Assembly: GCA_902794395.1 (NCBI GenBank)
Contig: CADBHB010000007.1
Location: forward strand, 1-64,000
DNA length: 64,000 bases
Source of the DNA: an uncultured Ruminococcus sp.
GTDB lineage: Bacteria > Bacillota > Clostridia > Oscillospirales > Acutalibacteraceae
Reading direction: 5' to 3'
In this document: in pieces, positions 50,364-58,972 of the stretch
Layout: each line of letters begins with the position of its first letter
Position numbering within the stretch: the stretch's first letter is position 1
Position numbers and translations under genes: made by a program
The notes under the pieces: model-generated
What the model was told of the DNA's origin: nothing
What the model saw: the letters and a program-made list of their open reading frames with translations, nothing else
Databases searched by the model: none

Positions 50364-50395
50364 AGTTAAATAGATTACTTGGGAGGTGTTTCCGC

Positions 50396-50641
50396 ATGTT
50401 GGAGAAAACGATGATTTTTTCTCTCGGCGACGAAAAGGATGATCAAATCAAGACAGGGCTTACCATTGTTTATGACGCGTTGAGGCAGAAGGGCTACAAC
50501 CCCATCAATCAGATCGTGGGCTATATCCTCTCGGAGGATCCCACTTATATCACCACCTACAACAACGCCCGAAACATCATCAGCAAAATCGATCGCGACG
50601 ACCTGTTGGAAGCACTGGTTAAGTCATATCTGAACGTATAA
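50396..50641 (+). CDS. ireB: IreB-family regulatory phosphoprotein (UPF0297)
   Basis: An 81-residue protein with [40 protein letters not shown] and [20 protein letters not shown], the near-invariant UPF0297/IreB pattern. In Enterococcus faecalis IreB is phosphorylated by the PASTA kinase IreK and affects cephalosporin resistance. GGGAGGTG precedes the ATG. In many Firmicutes it lies by alaS and the Holliday-junction resolvase gene; here its neighbours are pheST and an unknown gene. The PP2C phosphatase at 57852-58667 is a possible partner in Ser/Thr signalling, by inference only. Confidence 0.93.
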   Translation: MLEKTMIFSLGDEKDDQIKTGLTIVYDALRQKGYNPINQIVGYILSEDPTYITTYNNARNIISKIDRDDLLEALVKSYLNV

Positions 50642-50665
50642 TCTCTTCGGAAAGGATGGTGCCTT

Positions 50666-50974
50666 GTGGCAGACAGCAAGAAGGCAGGGGAGTTCTTTAC
50701 CTATAAGGGCAGACCTCTGGTGCGCTGCGGCGACGAGATCTACTACGGCAACATGGAAGAGCCGTATGTGATAAGAATGCAGATAAAAAGCAAAAAAGAA
50801 GTGGACGGTAAGGAAATCGCCGATAAGGTGACGGTGCAGCTTATGGCTACCGACCCCTATCTTTCACCGCGCAAGCAGCTGGTGAAGTCCAGCGAGAAAA
50901 ACGGACTTTACCTGGCGCTGGATATAGCGGATATCTGGCTGGAGCGCGCTTTGGCGGGACCAAAGAAAAAATAA
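50666..50974 (+). CDS. Conserved-looking protein of unknown function
   Basis: A 102-residue cytoplasmic protein starting at GTG, with AAAGGATGG 8 bases upstream. It is rich in beta strands (FFTYKGRPLVRCGDEIYYGN, YVIRMQIKSKKEV, KVTVQLMATDPYLSP) and ends in a helix and a basic tail (DIADIWLERALAGPKKK). It is 24 bases after ireB and shares its terminator, so it is probably cotranscribed. I do not recognise the family. Confidence 0.75.
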   Translation: MADSKKAGEFFTYKGRPLVRCGDEIYYGNMEEPYVIRMQIKSKKEVDGKEIADKVTVQLMATDPYLSPRKQLVKSSEKNGLYLALDIADIWLERALAGPKKK

Positions 50975-50985
50975 GACATAAAAAA

Positions 50986-51017
50986 GGTCGGCTCATCGGA
51001 GTCGACCGTTTTTTGTT
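50986..51017 (+). terminator. Terminator of the ireB operon
   Basis: GGTCGGCT/AGTCGACC stem with CATCGG loop, followed by GTTTTTTGTTTT. Confidence 0.85.
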
Positions 51018-51049
51018 TTACATGGAATTGTTTAGGCAGGCGTGGCGGC

Positions 51050-51523
51050 TTACAGCGCGGCGCCCTTTTTGAAAATACCTGTGATCTGCTCGGCGTTGTC
51101 GGAAACGATCATCGTGACATACAGACCGTTTTTCTCGACCTTGCAGCCCTCTATCATCTTTGCCTGCTCGGCGTTGTAGTTCTTGTTTTGATTAAGCTTT
51201 GACTGGAACTTGGTTTCCAGGCTCTGGCGTACCGCCTCGGCGTTTTCCTCGTTGGTCGCCTTTATCAGGACTATCTCCTCCTGGTTGACGCCCGAGCCGT
51301 TTTTGCCGCCCGCAAATTCAGCCACCATGTCCTCGGTGATGCCGTAGTTGCGGTTGAGCTTTGCCACATCGTCATATTCGCTGAAATCCTCAAAGGTGAC
51401 CTCGTTTTTGATCTGGCTCCAGATCTCGCTGATGGGCTTTGCCTTTGCCTTAGCTTTTCCGCAGGCGCACAGCAGTGCGCATACCGCCGTTAATACGGCT
51501 AGTGTCAGTGCTATTCTTTTCAT
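51050..51523 (-). CDS. DUF4358-like lipoprotein
   Basis: A 157-residue lipoprotein with signal peptide MKRIALTLAVLTAVCALLCA and lipobox Cys in LCACGK. The mature part resembles the DUF4358 family (EIWSQIKNEVTFEDFSEYDD, YGITEDMVAEFAGG, EEIVLIKATNEENAEAV, and the C-terminal DNAEQITGIFKKGAAL). Function unknown. The start is the ATG with AAAGGAG upstream; it overlaps the SGNH hydrolase stop by 4 bases, so the two lipoproteins are translationally coupled. Confidence 0.83.
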   Translation of the reverse strand: MKRIALTLAVLTAVCALLCACGKAKAKAKPISEIWSQIKNEVTFEDFSEYDDVAKLNRNYGITEDMVAEFAGGKNGSGVNQEEIVLIKATNEENAEAVRQSLETKFQSKLNQNKNYNAEQAKMIEGCKVEKNGLYVTMIVSDNAEQITGIFKKGAAL

Positions 51524-52338
51524 ATCGCATTCTCCTTTAAATAAGTTGCCCACAGCTCGCATGCCGCGTCGGTAAAGTGGATGCCCTGCGCGTCGGGGTC
51601 GCCGCAGTATTCCAGCGGCAGACAGCCGTTTGCATCGGCGAGAGCGCTGTAGATGTCCAAATACTGATAGCCCTGCTCCGCGCAGTACTGCTGCAGGAGT
51701 GTGTTGAACGATTGGATTTTTTGATTGTTTAGTATCTCGCCCTCTTTTGCCTGAATCATCGGGGTGACCGACTGAATATAAATGGTAGCGTCGGGCGAGG
51801 TGTTTTTGATGTTGCCGATCAGGGTGCGGGCGCTCTCAAGTGTGCCGTCCTCACCGTAAAGGGCTATGTCATTCATGCCCAGCATGACAAACACCTTTGT
51901 AGCGCCTGTTATCTTGGCGCAGTCCTGTGACAGGTAGTTTTGACCCTGGTAGTAGGGGTGGACGCTGTCCTCGCGGTCCAGATCCCACAGCGCGTTGGTG
52001 TAGCCCAGGCTGCCGGCACAGAAAAACTGCGCTCCGCCCAGTGTTTCAGGGTGATTCTCGCAGTAGTAGCTCAGCTTCAGCGTAACGCTGTCGCCTACAA
52101 ACACCGCGTCGTTGAACCAGGCGGCGTCTTTCGCGCCGCTTTGGGGCTGTTCCGAGGGGGTGGAGCTCTGCTTTGATGAAGATTTTGAAGCGCCTGTAGC
52201 CGGTTCGGAGGAAGCCGCCTGTGTGGGGGCTATGGTAACGGTTTTCAGGTCGCTCAGTCGGCTGCGTTCGCCGCAGCCCGCGAGAGAAAGAAGCAGTGCC
52301 GCGGCAAGGCACACGGCGCAAAGCATAGATCTTTTCAT
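51520..52338 (-). CDS. SGNH/GDSL-family hydrolase lipoprotein
   Basis: A 272-residue lipoprotein. The signal peptide ends at LAGCGE, a Ser/Thr/Pro-rich linker follows, then an SGNH hydrolase domain: nucleophile Ser in VFVGDSVT (block I), Gly in AGSLGYTN (block II), Asn in MLGMNDIALYG (block III) and the Asp-x-x-His-like end GIHFTDAACE (block V). Such surface esterases often remove or add acetyl groups on cell-wall or polysaccharide substrates. It is coupled to the DUF4358-like lipoprotein, a pair I believe recurs in Clostridia. Confidence 0.88.
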   Translation of the reverse strand: MKRSMLCAVCLAAALLLSLAGCGERSRLSDLKTVTIAPTQAASSEPATGASKSSSKQSSTPSEQPQSGAKDAAWFNDAVFVGDSVTLKLSYYCENHPETLGGAQFFCAGSLGYTNALWDLDREDSVHPYYQGQNYLSQDCAKITGATKVFVMLGMNDIALYGEDGTLESARTLIGNIKNTSPDATIYIQSVTPMIQAKEGEILNNQKIQSFNTLLQQYCAEQGYQYLDIYSALADANGCLPLEYCGDPDAQGIHFTDAACELWATYLKENAI

Positions 52339-52476
52339 ATCAGTCTCCGTTTTTTCGACTTTTTTTCATATTGGTATGTCATATTATAGTGCTTTTCGTC
52401 GGCGATGTCAAGCAGGGCAGGCAGAAACGACCTTTGCCGAGGGACAGATTTGGCTAAATTATTAAAAAAATATTTT

Positions 52477-52490
52477 ACTGAGTACTCAGT
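52477..52490. promoter_or_regulatory. Perfect 14-bp palindrome upstream of the phosphate symporter gene
   Basis: ACTGAGTACTCAGT lies about 40 bases upstream of the -10 element (TGCTACAAT, extended -10, near 52527-52535) of the plus-strand symporter gene, and 140 bases from the divergent lipoprotein genes. Probable operator; the regulator is unknown. Confidence 0.45.
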
Positions 52491-52539
52491 TTGTGCAAAA
52501 AAATTGTAGAAAATTGCTTGCAAGTATGCTACAATAAGA

Positions 52540-52688
52540 CTAAGTAGGCATAGGTCGGTTAGGGCGCGCGCTTCGCGCCGTCAGGCTCGGGCCGATCGGT
52601 GTCCGCTCCGCGTTTTGCGGACGAGAGGTTATAGAATATAGAGAAAAACGTTACGAAAACGGCATTTATTGCAGTTAGGACGGAAATT
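52540..52688 (+). ncRNA. Structured 5' leader of the Na/phosphate symporter gene
   Basis: A roughly 150-base leader with three stems: outer GGTCGG/CCGATC (52553-52558 with 52592-52597) enclosing GGCGCG/CGCGCC (52563-52568 with 52574-52579), then GTCCGC/GCGGAC (52601-52606 with 52617-52622). No T-run terminator or known riboswitch core is recognisable. With the palindrome upstream, this fills the 350-base gap between genes. Confidence 0.4.
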
Positions 52689-54362
52689 ATGGACACAGGT
52701 ATCATTTTTAATGTGATCAGCGTCTTGGGCGGTCTGGGTCTGTTCCTCATCGGTATGAAGATGATGGGCGAAGGTCTGGAGCTCGCCGCCGGTAATAAGC
52801 TGAGAACGATGCTGGAAAAGATAACCAGCAACAAGTTTATTGCCATGCTTGTCGGCGTTATGGTCACCGCCGTTATCCAAAGCTCCTCCGCCACCGACGC
52901 GATGGTAGTGGGCTTTGTCAACGCGGGTCTTATGGATATTTACCAGAGCATAGGTATCCTGTTCGGTTCCAAAATCGGTACCACCGCGACATCACTTTTG
53001 CTCTCCTTTGACATCAAGGCGATCGTCCCGATATTCACCTTCGCGGGCGCGCTGGTCATCACCTTCGCTAAAAAGAACAACTACAAGTACTACGGTCAAA
53101 TAGCCGCGGGCTTCGGTATCCTGTTCATGGGCATGGGAATAATGAGCGACAACTTCGGTTTCCTCAAGCACTCTCCCGTGTTCACCAACATGGTCTCCAC
53201 CATGTCCTCGCCTGTGCTGGGACTTCTGGTGGGTATGGTGTTTACCGGCATCATCCAAAGCTCTTCGGCTTCGGTAGGTATCCTCATGGCGCTGGGCGCC
53301 AGCGGGGTCGTCCGTTTGGATCAGTGTATTTTCATCATCTTCGGTATGAACGTCGGCGCATGTATGCCGGTGTTCCTCTCGGCGGCGGGAGCCAACCGCG
53401 AGTCGAAGCAGGTGGCGCTGTCCAACTTCCTCACCAGCTTTTTTGCCTCGATACTCATTTCCGTTATCGTGGTGCTGATGGGATTAACACCGTTTTCGGT
53501 GCCTGCCATCTTCGATTCCGTTCCCTTCCTCAAGGGCAACACCGCGGGTCAGATCTCCACGGCGCACATCGCCTTCAACGTGCTGCGCACCGTCATTTTC
53601 CTGCCGCTCTCGACTCCCATCATCAAGCTGACCAAGCTTATTTTACGCGATGTGGACGAGGAGCGCGAGAAGATGGAGACCGTCTACCTCGATACCCGTA
53701 TACTCACCACGCCCCCTATGGCGGTTTTGCAGGTTGAAAACGAGTGCAAGCGCCTGGGCGAGCTGGCTAGAAAGAACTATCACTACGCTATGCGCGCCTT
53801 CTTTGAGGGCGACGAGCATCTCATCGAAAAGGTCAACAAAAACGAGAAGGTCATCGACTACCTCACCCATGAGATCACGCGGTACATCGTAAAGATCAAC
53901 GGTCTGGACATCGTCGACAGCGACCGCAAGACCATGGGTGTCATGTACTCGGCTATCCAGGACATCGAGCGCATAGGCGACCACGCTGAGAACATTACCG
54001 AGCACGCCAAGGAAATGATGGCTAACAAGGTCAAGTTCTCTAACGACGCGATGGAGGAGCTGCACAACCTCGACGAGATGGTAACCAAGCTGCTTGACGA
54101 CGGCTTGACGCTGTTCAACGCACAAAACGTTGACTTTGACATAGCCAAGGCGGTCATCGAAACCGAGAGCTCGCTTGACAGCCATGTGAAGATCTATAAA
54201 TTCAACCACATCAACCGCATGAACAACGGCATATGCAGCGCCGAAAACGGCACTATCTTCCTGGATATGCTCACTATTCTCGAAAGAGTGGGCGACCACG
54301 CCAACAACGTCGCCTTCTCCATTCCCCGCAACAAGCTCGGCGCTATCGCCAAGAGGACCTGA
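52689..54362 (+). CDS. Na+/phosphate symporter with C-terminal PhoU-like domain
   Basis: A 557-residue NptA/PNaS-family transporter. Two inverted repeats each hold a QSSSA motif (VIQSSSATDA near 63, IIQSSSASVG near 180), with eight or more membrane helices up to about 320. The C-terminal cytoplasmic part (about 340-557) has two PhoU-like helical bundles (MGVMYSAIQDIERIGDHAEN, LDMLTILERVGDHANNVAFS). It would take up phosphate with sodium; some relatives mediate phosphate export or signalling. It is preceded by a structured leader and followed after 43 bases by a lipoprotein gene. Confidence 0.93.
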   Translation: MDTGIIFNVISVLGGLGLFLIGMKMMGEGLELAAGNKLRTMLEKITSNKFIAMLVGVMVTAVIQSSSATDAMVVGFVNAGLMDIYQSIGILFGSKIGTTATSLLLSFDIKAIVPIFTFAGALVITFAKKNNYKYYGQIAAGFGILFMGMGIMSDNFGFLKHSPVFTNMVSTMSSPVLGLLVGMVFTGIIQSSSASVGILMALGASGVVRLDQCIFIIFGMNVGACMPVFLSAAGANRESKQVALSNFLTSFFASILISVIVVLMGLTPFSVPAIFDSVPFLKGNTAGQISTAHIAFNVLRTVIFLPLSTPIIKLTKLILRDVDEEREKMETVYLDTRILTTPPMAVLQVENECKRLGELARKNYHYAMRAFFEGDEHLIEKVNKNEKVIDYLTHEITRYIVKINGLDIVDSDRKTMGVMYSAIQDIERIGDHAENITEHAKEMMANKVKFSNDAMEELHNLDEMVTKLLDDGLTLFNAQNVDFDIAKAVIETESSLDSHVKIYKFNHINRMNNGICSAENGTIFLDMLTILERVGDHANNVAFSIPRNKLGAIAKRT

Positions 54363-54405
54363 TACCGCGGGGATTCACAACTTCCGATCAAAGAGGCTTA
54401 GGTAT

Positions 54406-55164
54406 ATGAAACATAAAATACTGCCGATTTTGCTCGCGATCATTGCGGGTGCGGCTATCCTCACCGCCTGCGCGTCGGGAAAATCCGCCGTCGATTCGGG
54501 CGAAGTGACAAATCTGGTGCATCCCGTGGGAGAGGGCAACTTCTACACCACGGACGCCGCCGTGTCAACCGAGGCTGAAGGCTCTACAGCCGACGCTTCT
54601 GCCGAAACAACGCAGCAGCCCACAACGCAAAAGCCCAAAAAGAATAAAAAGCAAAACACCACACAGCCCACCACTCAGCGCACGACGCAGCCGAGCACCC
54701 GTCCGACTACCAACCCCAACATCCCCAAGGACAACATCGGACCCGCCAACGTCAACCCGGGCATCAGCTCTATCCAGGCGCGGATGATGTCTATCATCAA
54801 CTCGCTGGAGCTCAAGTCGATCGCGTTCAACAAGACCTCGCTTGAGATAGAGGTGGGGCAGAGCGAAACGCTGGAGCTGAAATTCAGCCCCACCGACGCG
54901 CCCAATAAGTCCTGCACCTATTCCACCGACAGCTCCAACGCCGCGATAAAGCTCTCAGGCACCACCTTTACCGTTACCGGCAAAAACGCGGGCCTGTGTA
55001 CCCTGACCGTCACCTCTCACAACGGTCACAAGGCAGTGTGCGACATCACCGTAAAGCGCGCGGACGCGCCGACCACTCAGGCGACCGCCGCCACCGAGGC
55101 GCCCTCTACCGCGGCACAGACCACAGTTGCCGAAAGCGAGCCCGAGGAGCCCTCAGACAACTGA
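54406..55164 (+). CDS. Lipoprotein with Thr/Gln-rich linker and Big-like domain
   Basis: A 252-residue lipoprotein. Signal peptide MKHKILPILLAIIAGAAILT with lipobox Cys in LTACAS; a long Thr/Gln/Pro-rich linker (about 65-110); one bacterial Ig-like (Big_2) domain (LKSIAFNKTSLEIEVGQSET ... LCTLTVTSHNGHKAVCDITV); and a second Thr/Ala-rich tail. The domain is a surface-adhesin-type fold. It follows the symporter gene closely and may be cotranscribed, but no functional link is evident. Confidence 0.82.
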   Translation: MKHKILPILLAIIAGAAILTACASGKSAVDSGEVTNLVHPVGEGNFYTTDAAVSTEAEGSTADASAETTQQPTTQKPKKNKKQNTTQPTTQRTTQPSTRPTTNPNIPKDNIGPANVNPGISSIQARMMSIINSLELKSIAFNKTSLEIEVGQSETLELKFSPTDAPNKSCTYSTDSSNAAIKLSGTTFTVTGKNAGLCTLTVTSHNGHKAVCDITVKRADAPTTQATAATEAPSTAAQTTVAESEPEEPSDN

Positions 55165-55181
55165 TAAAATATTGCGCCATC

Positions 55182-55216
55182 AAAACGCTTCCGCCGTATG
55201 TGCGGGAGCGTTTTTT
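55182..55216 (+). terminator. Terminator of the symporter/lipoprotein genes
   Basis: AAAACGCTTCCGC pairs with GCGGGAGCGTTTT (13 bp, one G-U), followed by TTTTTTGTTT. Confidence 0.9.
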
Positions 55217-55352
55217 GTTTGCTGAAAGAATGACGACCGATGAAGGCACCGCTGTATCGAGTTTTTTCTGCCGATATTACCGTGACAGCGGGCATATTTG
55301 TTGAACCTGTATAAAAAAACTGATTATTATACACATATTTTACAACTGGCGC

Positions 55353-55381
55353 TTGACATGACGTTTTGCACAGTGTAAAAT
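55353..55381 (+). promoter_or_regulatory. Promoter of the FHA-ABC/PP2C operon
   Basis: TTGACA (55353-55358), 17-bp spacer, TAAAAT (55376-55381). It shows that an in-frame GTG at 55386 lies at the +1 and is not the start codon. Confidence 0.82.
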
Positions 55382-55412
55382 AGTAGTGTATAAAAATGAT
55401 AGGGGATATGAT

Positions 55413-56960
55413 ATGGAAATCCAAAGAACAGTGTATTATCAGCCCGCGCCTCAGCTTCCGGCGACGCTGCTGGTCATCGACTGCACATGCAGACCGAAGC
55501 TGATACCGCTCAAGGGCGATATGTCCTTCGGCAGGATATACGACGGTGAGCTGTGTGACATCACGGTTAAATCCGCCATCACCGGCAGACATCACGGCGA
55601 GTTCATCTATGATGACAGCGAGGGTGTTTACTACTATATCGACAACAACAGCCTCAACGGTACATACATCAACGGCACCAAGCTTGAGAAATTCAACGAG
55701 CGCGGTTCGCGCGCTTTCCGCCTGACCGACGGCGACATCCTCCGCGTTGACCGCAAAACGCTGGAAAAGCCGCATCCAGAGGCGGTAATAATGATTTACT
55801 GTACCAGCGTGCGCTACGACGAGTCGTGGAAGCTCTTTGACACCCGCCGACTGGTAAATATCACCATAGGCCGCGGCGAAAACAACGTCATCCGCCTCAC
55901 CGACATCGCGGCGTCACGCGAGCACGCGGTGCTGCGGCGCAATCCCAACGGCTGGACGGTGTTTGATAACAACAGCCAAAACGGTATCAGCGTAAACGGC
56001 AGGGGCGTCAACGGCAGCTCTCATGTCAGCGACCACGATGTGCTGAAGCTTGCGAACACCACGATCATCGTCTTCGGCAACACGCTGATATTCAACAACC
56101 CCAAGGAAAGCACGGGCAATCTGGTGGTGCGCATCGACCGCAAAACCGTTGACTTCGGCAGAAAGACCCTGCTTCGCGACATCGGCTTCCAGGTGGACAG
56201 CGGCGACTTTGTGTTGATACTCGGCGGCTCCGGCGCGGGTAAAACCACTCTCGTCAAGGCTATCCTGGGCGACGGCAAGGCAGAGGGACGCATCATCCTC
56301 AACGGTCAAAACCTGTATGAGAACTTCAAGAGCCTGAAGTCGCAGATAGGTCTGGTGCCGCAGTTTTTGACCCTTCGCGTCAACGACAGCGTCAAGAGCA
56401 CCCTGATGGATATTGCCGATATAAAGCTTGACAGAAAGAACTATTCCAAGGAAGACAAGCTCCGCCGTATTAACGAGATTATGGAGAAGGTGGGTATTAC
56501 CAACCTGCAAAACCACCTCATTCGCCAGCTCAGCGGCGGTCAGAAAAAGAAGGTCTCGGTTGCTTATCAGCTTGTCGGTTTCCAAAAGGTATTCATCTGC
56601 GACGAGCCCGACTCCGGTCTGGACGCGGCTTCACGTACCCAGCAAATGGAGATACTCAAGGAAATATCGCAGAACGACAAGATCGTTATGGTCATATCGC
56701 ACGAGCCTGACGACGCTATCAATGTAGACACAGGCGAATCGCTCTTTACCAAGGTGGTCGTACTTGCCAAGAGTTCCAAGGACAACGCCGGTCATCTGGC
56801 GTTCTTCGGAAATGTAGAGGACGCCAAGGCTCACTTCGGCGTGAAAAAGCTGCAGGATATTATGATAGAGATCAATCCTCCTTACGAGGGAGGCAAGGGC
56901 AAAGCCGACTACTATATCGACAAATATTTAGCGTCACAAAGGAGACCCCGTTATGAATGA
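55413..56960 (+). CDS. ABC ATPase with two N-terminal FHA domains
   Basis: A 515-residue protein with an unusual order: FHA domain 1 (about 35-120: SFGRIYDGELCDI, AITGRHHGEF, NSLNGTYING), FHA domain 2 (about 140-230: ITIGRGENNVIRL, ASREHAVLRR, NSQNGISVNG), then an ABC ATPase of the ABCG/EPP type (Walker A GGSGAGKTT, signature RQLSGGQKKKVSV, Walker B VFICDEPDSGLDA). FHA domains bind phosphothreonine, so transport may be gated by Ser/Thr phosphorylation. AGGGGA lies 6 bases before the ATG. It overlaps the permease gene by 8 bases, and a PP2C phosphatase follows. Confidence 0.92.
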   Translation: MEIQRTVYYQPAPQLPATLLVIDCTCRPKLIPLKGDMSFGRIYDGELCDITVKSAITGRHHGEFIYDDSEGVYYYIDNNSLNGTYINGTKLEKFNERGSRAFRLTDGDILRVDRKTLEKPHPEAVIMIYCTSVRYDESWKLFDTRRLVNITIGRGENNVIRLTDIAASREHAVLRRNPNGWTVFDNNSQNGISVNGRGVNGSSHVSDHDVLKLANTTIIVFGNTLIFNNPKESTGNLVVRIDRKTVDFGRKTLLRDIGFQVDSGDFVLILGGSGAGKTTLVKAILGDGKAEGRIILNGQNLYENFKSLKSQIGLVPQFLTLRVNDSVKSTLMDIADIKLDRKNYSKEDKLRRINEIMEKVGITNLQNHLIRQLSGGQKKKVSVAYQLVGFQKVFICDEPDSGLDAASRTQQMEILKEISQNDKIVMVISHEPDDAINVDTGESLFTKVVVLAKSSKDNAGHLAFFGNVEDAKAHFGVKKLQDIMIEINPPYEGGKGKADYYIDKYLASQRRPRYE

Positions 56961-57837
56961 TACCTCATTTGGCACCCAAACAGGCGTATATTTCAAAAAG
57001 ATAGCACGTATCTCCATGCGCGAAAAGGCGTGGAAGTATCTGATTTTCGCGGCGATCATCGGCTCTATAGTCGTGTTCATCGTCGGCAAAAACATGTTTA
57101 AGACCTACGAGCAGACCAACTCGGGCTTTTTCACCCTCGCTTCCGCCTGCATCTGGATCGGCATTTTCAACTCCATCCAGAGCATATGCAAGGAGCACGA
57201 GATCGTGCGCGCCGAGTACCGTCAGGGCATGAAGCTCTCCGCCTACATCGCCGCACATACCCTGTGGCAGGCGCTGCTGTGCCTTGCCGAAAGCCTGGTC
57301 GTGTTCATCCTTTGCTGCATCAATATGCACTTTGACAAATCGCCCAGCCTTATGGCGAGCGCCTATGTAGAGAACTTCATCACCATATACCTGCTCACCT
57401 TCGGCGCGGCGGTGCTGGGACTTATGATCTCCTCCATCTCGGGCAACCCCACCACGGCTATGACCATCATGCCTTTCGTTTTGATAGTTCAGCTCATCCT
57501 CAGCGGCGTGCTCTTCAAGCTGAGCGGCGCCAGCGAGTTCTTCTCAAACTTTACGCTCAGCAAGTGGGGAATGTCGGCGTTCGGCGCAGAGTCCGATCTC
57601 AACAAGCTCGATCTGACCATAAACGCCAGACTGCTGTCGGAGCAGCCTATGCGATATAATTACCCCATCGACCCCAACACTCTGCAGCCCATGATGCTCA
57701 AGCTTGACCCTCCCAACAAATTCTACAACCATGAGGTGGGCAGACTGCTGCTGGCGTGGTTGGTATGCATCGCGATCACCGCGTTCAACGCTGTTGTCAG
57801 CGTGGTCGCGCTTATGTTCAAAAACAGAGATTCTTGA
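56953..57837 (+). CDS. ABC-2-type permease partner of the FHA-ABC ATPase
   Basis: A 294-residue membrane protein with six predicted helices: KYLIFAAIIGSIVVFIVG, FTLASACIWIGIFNSI, LWQALLCLAESLVVFILCC, IYLLTFGAAVLGLMISSISG, AMTIMPFVLIVQLILSGVLF, and a C-terminal LLLAWLVCIAITAFNAVVSV. The pattern and the RQGMKLSAY coupling segment fit the ABCG/ABC-2 permease type. It overlaps the ATPase gene and works with it. Substrate unknown. Confidence 0.88.
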   Translation: MNDTSFGTQTGVYFKKIARISMREKAWKYLIFAAIIGSIVVFIVGKNMFKTYEQTNSGFFTLASACIWIGIFNSIQSICKEHEIVRAEYRQGMKLSAYIAAHTLWQALLCLAESLVVFILCCINMHFDKSPSLMASAYVENFITIYLLTFGAAVLGLMISSISGNPTTAMTIMPFVLIVQLILSGVLFKLSGASEFFSNFTLSKWGMSAFGAESDLNKLDLTINARLLSEQPMRYNYPIDPNTLQPMMLKLDPPNKFYNHEVGRLLLAWLVCIAITAFNAVVSVVALMFKNRDS

Positions 57838-57851
57838 TTTGGTACGATAAT

Positions 57852-58667
57852 ATGGATGCTTTAGACAACAAACCTCGCTCAATCGAGCGTTATCGGGTTT
57901 ATCTCACCTCGCACAAGGGCGCCGTGCGCGACAACAACGAGGATAATTTTGCTGTGAACGACGTGGCTAAGAAGCTGGATCAAAAAAATGTCAGCTTCAT
58001 CGCCGACCATGACGCGCCGCTGTTTGCCGCCGTGTTTGACGGGATGGGCGGCGAGTCAAAGGGCGAATACGCCTCGTATATCTCCGCCAAGGTGGGAAAC
58101 AGCTTTTACAATACCATGAAGGACAATCCCGAAACGCCGCTCGATCTGCTGGCAGGGGAGTTCATTCAGCGCGCCAACAATAAGATACGCGATTTTCTCG
58201 AGGAAAACCGCTGCACCACCGGCGGCAGCACCGTGGTGGCGGCAGTGTTCCGCAACGAGATCATCTATCCCTTCTCGCTGGGCGACAGCCGCATCTACCT
58301 GTTCCGCGGCGGAAAGCTTACGCAGATATCAAAGGATCAGACGCTGGCTATGAAAAAGTACGAGGCGAATATCTACACCCTTGAGGAAGCCGAAAAAAGC
58401 GTTGACAGCCACAAGTTGACGGCGTTTTTGGGGGTGGACTACTACCGCCAGGGCGTAAAGCCGCAGTACTACGACGCCATTGTCATGCAGCCTGCCGACA
58501 AGCTGCTGCTGTGCAGCGACGGCTTGTATGACGAGGTGAGCTTGAGCGAGATACAGGACACCATCATCAATTATCCCGACAATCCGGCGTTTGAGCTTGC
58601 CAGAACGGCAATCAAAAACGGAGGCGGCGACAACGTCACCTGCATGGTGATTGAACGGGCATTATAA
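57852..58667 (+). CDS. PP2C-family protein serine/threonine phosphatase
   Basis: A 271-residue metal-dependent phosphatase. The metal-binding acids are in DNNEDNF, VFDGMGGESKGEYAS, LLCSDGLYD and GGGDNVTCMVI; GGSTVVAAVF and SLGDSRIYLFRGGKL are the other PP2C motifs. It should remove phosphate from Ser/Thr, opposing a PknB-type kinase not encoded in this window. Start ATG 57852, 14 bases after the permease stop; the ribosome site is weak, so coupling to the permease is likely. Its position behind a twin-FHA ATPase suggests that it resets the phosphothreonine signal. Confidence 0.92.
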   Translation: MDALDNKPRSIERYRVYLTSHKGAVRDNNEDNFAVNDVAKKLDQKNVSFIADHDAPLFAAVFDGMGGESKGEYASYISAKVGNSFYNTMKDNPETPLDLLAGEFIQRANNKIRDFLEENRCTTGGSTVVAAVFRNEIIYPFSLGDSRIYLFRGGKLTQISKDQTLAMKKYEANIYTLEEAEKSVDSHKLTAFLGVDYYRQGVKPQYYDAIVMQPADKLLLCSDGLYDEVSLSEIQDTIINYPDNPAFELARTAIKNGGGDNVTCMVIERAL

Positions 58668-58689
58668 TTCTTTAAAAGGAGAGTACTTT

Positions 58690-58893
58690 ATGGATTTTTC
58701 ATTTCTGACAAAAATGGGCTTTAGTATGGATGACATCGGCAAGATCGGCGAAATCGTTATGAGCGGCGGCGACGAGGATAAGATCGCCGACGAGCTGAAC
58801 GCTAAATTCGGCATGGATAAGGGACAGGCTAAGGACATCATCAAGCAGTCCAAGGGCGTGCTCGGCAACATTCCCAACCCCTTTGCCAAATAA
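58690..58893 (+). CDS. Small helical protein of unknown function
   Basis: Sixty-seven residues, all helical by appearance: MDFSFLTKMGFSMDDIGKIG, EDKIADELNAKFGMDKGQAK and DIIKQSKGVLGNIPNPFAK. No membrane segment. AAGGAGAG lies 6 bases before the ATG. It is the last gene of the FHA-ABC/PP2C operon, 22 bases after the phosphatase gene and before a terminator. I do not recognise the family; it could be a regulatory or substrate protein of the system. Confidence 0.75.
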   Translation: MDFSFLTKMGFSMDDIGKIGEIVMSGGDEDKIADELNAKFGMDKGQAKDIIKQSKGVLGNIPNPFAK

Positions 58894-58911
58894 TAAATAA
58901 ATGCAAAACTC

Positions 58912-58950
58912 AAGGGATACACAGTCGTTTGACGGTGTATCCCTTTTTTA
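58912..58950 (+). terminator. Terminator of the FHA-ABC/PP2C operon
   Basis: AAGGGATACAC/GTGTATCCCTT perfect 11-bp stem and TTTTTT. Confidence 0.92.
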
Positions 58951-58972
58951 GCTATGTGCGGGTAGGAGGCTG

